This document shows positions 39,746 to 41,546 of a stretch of DNA of 41,546 bases, piece after piece. The stretch covers positions 1-41,546 of the forward strand of contig NZ_PQSQ01000071.1 in NCBI RefSeq assembly GCF_002920575.1. Direction: 5' to 3'. Source of the DNA: Streptomyces sp. Ru73 (GTDB lineage: Bacteria; Actinomycetota; Actinomycetes; Streptomycetales; Streptomycetaceae). How positions within the stretch are numbered: position 1 is the stretch's first letter; each line of letters starts with the position of its first letter. The position numbers were made by a program, and so were the translations under genes. The notes beneath the pieces are model-generated. The model was not told where the DNA came from, ran no database searches, and worked only from the letters and a program-made list of their open reading frames with translations.

Positions 39746-41546
39746 TCAGCCCTTCTCGGTGACTCCCGCGGAATCGAACGTGGCGACCTCGTGCATCGCA
39801 CGCGCCGCGCTCTGCACGATCGGCAGCGCGAGCAGCGCGCCGGTGCCCTCGCCGAGACGCAGGTCGAGGTCGACCAACGGGCGCAGACCCAGCTTGGTCA
39901 GGGCCGCGACGTGGCCCGGTTCGGCGCTGCGGTGGCCCGCGATGCACGCGGCCAGCGCCTCGGGGGCCACGGCCCGCGCGACCAGCGCGGCCGCGCCGGC
40001 GCTCACGCCGTCCAGGATCACCGGCGTACGCAGCGAAGCGCCGCCGAGGATCAGGCCGACCAGCGCGGCGTGCTCCAGGCCGCCGACGGCCGAGAGGACG
40101 CCGATCGGGTCGGACGGGTCCGGCTGGTGCAGTTCGAGCGCGCGGCGGACGACGTCGACCTTGCGGGCGTGCGTCTCGTCGTTGATGCCCGTGCCGCGCC
40201 CCGTGACCTCGGCCGGGTCGGAGCCGGTGTAGACGGAGATGAGCGCCGCCGACGCAGTGGTGTTCGCGATCCCCATCTCGCCGGTGAGCAGCGCCTTGTT
40301 CCCGGCCGACACCAGGTCGCGGGCGGTCTCGATGCCCACCTCGATGGCCTTGAGGACGTCCTCGCGGGGCATCGCGGGCCCGGCGGTCATGTCGTCCGTG
40401 CCGGGGCGTACGTTGCGCGGCAGCAGGCCGGGGGTGGCCGGCAGCTCGGACTTCACGCCGACGTCCACGACGCAGACCTCGGCGCCGACCTGGTTGGCGA
40501 AGGCGTTGCAGACCGCGCCGCCGCCGAGGAAGTTGGCGACCATCTGGCCGGTGACCTCCTGGGGCCACGGGGTGACGCCCTGGGCGTGCACGCCGTGGTC
40601 GCCCGCGAAGATCGCCACGGCGGCGGGCTCCGGGATGGGCGGCGGGCACTTCCGCGACAGGCCGCACAGCTGCGCCGAGATGATCTCCAGCATGCCGAGC
40701 GCGCCGGCCGGCTTGGTCATCCGCTTCTGGCGCTCCCACGCCTCGCCGAGCGCCTTGGCGTCCAGCGGGCGGATGCCCTGCAGGGTCTCCTGGAGCAGGT
40801 CGTGCGGTTCGGCGCCGGGAAGCGCGCGGCGCCCGTACGTCTCCTCGTGCACGACCCAGGACAGCGGGCGGCGCTTGGACCACCCGGCCTGCATCAGCTC
40901 CGGCTCCTCCGGGAACTCGTCGACGTACCCGACGCACAGGTATGCGACGACCTCCAGGTGGTCGGGCAGGCCCAGCTCACGGACCATCTCGCGCTCGTCG
41001 AAGAAGCTGACCCAGCCGACGCCGAGGCCCTCGGCGCGCGCGGCGAGCCAGAGGTTCTCCACGGCGAGCGCGGAGCTGTACGGCGCCATCTGCGGCTGGG
41101 TGTACCGGCCGAGCGTGTGGCGGCCGCCGCGGGTGGGGTCGGCCGTGACGACGATGTTGACCGGCGTGTCGAGGATCGCCTCGATCTTCAGCTCGCGGAA
41201 CTGCTTCGCGCGCGCCTTGGGCAGCGACTTCGCGTACGCCTCGCGCTGCTGCATCGCCAGCTCGTGCATCCGCTCGCGGGTCTCGGCGGACCGGATGACG
41301 ACGAAGTCCCAGGGCTGGGAGTGGCCGACGCTGGGTGCGGTGTGCGCCGCTTCCAGGACGCGCAGCAGTACGTCGTTGGGGATCGGGTCGTTGCGGAAGC
41401 CGTTCCGGATGTCGCGGCGCTCGCGCATGACGCGGTGTACGCCGCACGCTCCTCGTCGCCGTAACCGGCGGCGGGGTCGGCGGGGCGCGGCGCCGGGGCC
41501 TCGGGCGCCTCGGCGTCCGCGGCGGGCTGCCCGGCGTCGGCGGGGG
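39746..41546 (-). CDS. cobT: BluB-CobT fusion, cobalamin lower-ligand synthesis; partial, apparent frameshift
   Basis: Two enzymes are joined. The N-terminal 210 residues from 41428 are BluB-like (5,6-dimethylbenzimidazole synthase): RRDIRNGF, HTAPSVGHSQPWDFV, GVGWVSFF. The rest is CobT (nicotinate-nucleotide:dimethylbenzimidazole phosphoribosyltransferase): KPAGALGMLE, FAGDHGVHAQGV, TGEMGIANTTASAA, GRGTGINDE and the C-terminal catalytic Glu region LDLRLGEGTGA. It makes and attaches the B12 lower ligand. Upstream of 41428 the frame should continue. An Ala/Pro/Asp-rich segment ending YGDEERAA lies one base out of register, and adding one base near 41441 joins it to VHRVMRERRDIRNG. The 5' end is beyond the window. 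Confidence 0.93.
   Translation of the reverse strand, partial: PRRRRAARRGRRGARGPGAAPRRPRRRLRRRGACGVHRVMRERRDIRNGFRNDPIPNDVLLRVLEAAHTAPSVGHSQPWDFVVIRSAETRERMHELAMQQREAYAKSLPKARAKQFRELKIEAILDTPVNIVVTADPTRGGRHTLGRYTQPQMAPYSSALAVENLWLAARAEGLGVGWVSFFDEREMVRELGLPDHLEVVAYLCVGYVDEFPEEPELMQAGWSKRRPLSWVVHEETYGRRALPGAEPHDLLQETLQGIRPLDAKALGEAWERQKRMTKPAGALGMLEIISAQLCGLSRKCPPPIPEPAAVAIFAGDHGVHAQGVTPWPQEVTGQMVANFLGGGAVCNAFANQVGAEVCVVDVGVKSELPATPGLLPRNVRPGTDDMTAGPAMPREDVLKAIEVGIETARDLVSAGNKALLTGEMGIANTTASAALISVYTGSDPAEVTGRGTGINDETHARKVDVVRRALELHQPDPSDPIGVLSAVGGLEHAALVGLILGGASLRTPVILDGVSAGAAALVARAVAPEALAACIAGHRSAEPGHVAALTKLGLRPLVDLDLRLGEGTGALLALPIVQSAARAMHEVATFDSAGVTEKG

Overview
The window reads as a chromosomal segment of a Streptomyces-type actinomycete. 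The base composition is very GC-rich, genes overlap by GTGA or ATGA, and GTG and TTG starts are common. The decisive marker is ssgB (25631-26044), which is confined to morphologically complex, sporulating actinomycetes. I see no transposase, integrase, phage gene or CRISPR array; this is core chromosome plus lineage-specific accessory genes.

Region 1 (1-20469, mostly minus strand) is an old actinobacterial block. It holds apt, secF-secD and yajC (protein export), ruvB-ruvA-ruvC (Holliday junction resolution), yebC, pdxT-pdxS (pyridoxal phosphate synthesis), a LemA-like membrane protein, and a tightly overlapping pgsA / acyltransferase / mannosyltransferase operon for phosphatidylinositol mannosides. 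A divergent EF-G-like GTPase and a membrane protein follow on the plus strand. A HIT-family nucleotide phosphorylase and thrS complete the block. From memory the same set flanks relA and thrS in Mycobacterium tuberculosis. The mannosyltransferase reading frame is broken by an apparent one-base deletion.

Region 2 (20630-27726) is more varied: a DinB-fold protein, a coupled pair encoding an OB-fold-like protein and a DUF4365 (PD-(D/E)XK-like) protein, a divergent DEDDh exonuclease, two identical tRNA-Val(CAC) genes around an SRPBCC gene, a PGPGW membrane protein, ssgB, a CGNR zinc-finger regulator and two small membrane proteins, one only 57 residues long. The nuclease-like pair beside the exonuclease is the best candidate here for an uncharacterised nucleic-acid system.

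Region 3 (27902-34835) holds a cytoplasmic DsbA-like protein, a double-GNAT acetyltransferase, pabB-pabC for p-aminobenzoate, a five-gene tRNA cluster (Gly, Cys and three Val(GAC)) with a clear promoter and terminator, a zinc-ribbon protein with a His/Gly tail, an APH-fold kinase, a small membrane protein, and an 851-bp G-rich stretch without a convincing gene.

Region 4 (34836-41546) holds a membrane-anchored Ser/Thr kinase, a SPOUT RNA methyltransferase, a CysG-like CobA, and a BluB-CobT fusion cut by the window edge and carrying a second apparent one-base frameshift. Several spacers contain short tandem repeats, three of them with a 19-20 bp period but unrelated sequences. Several genes have a -10-like hexamer 6-8 nt before the start codon, suggesting leaderless mRNAs.
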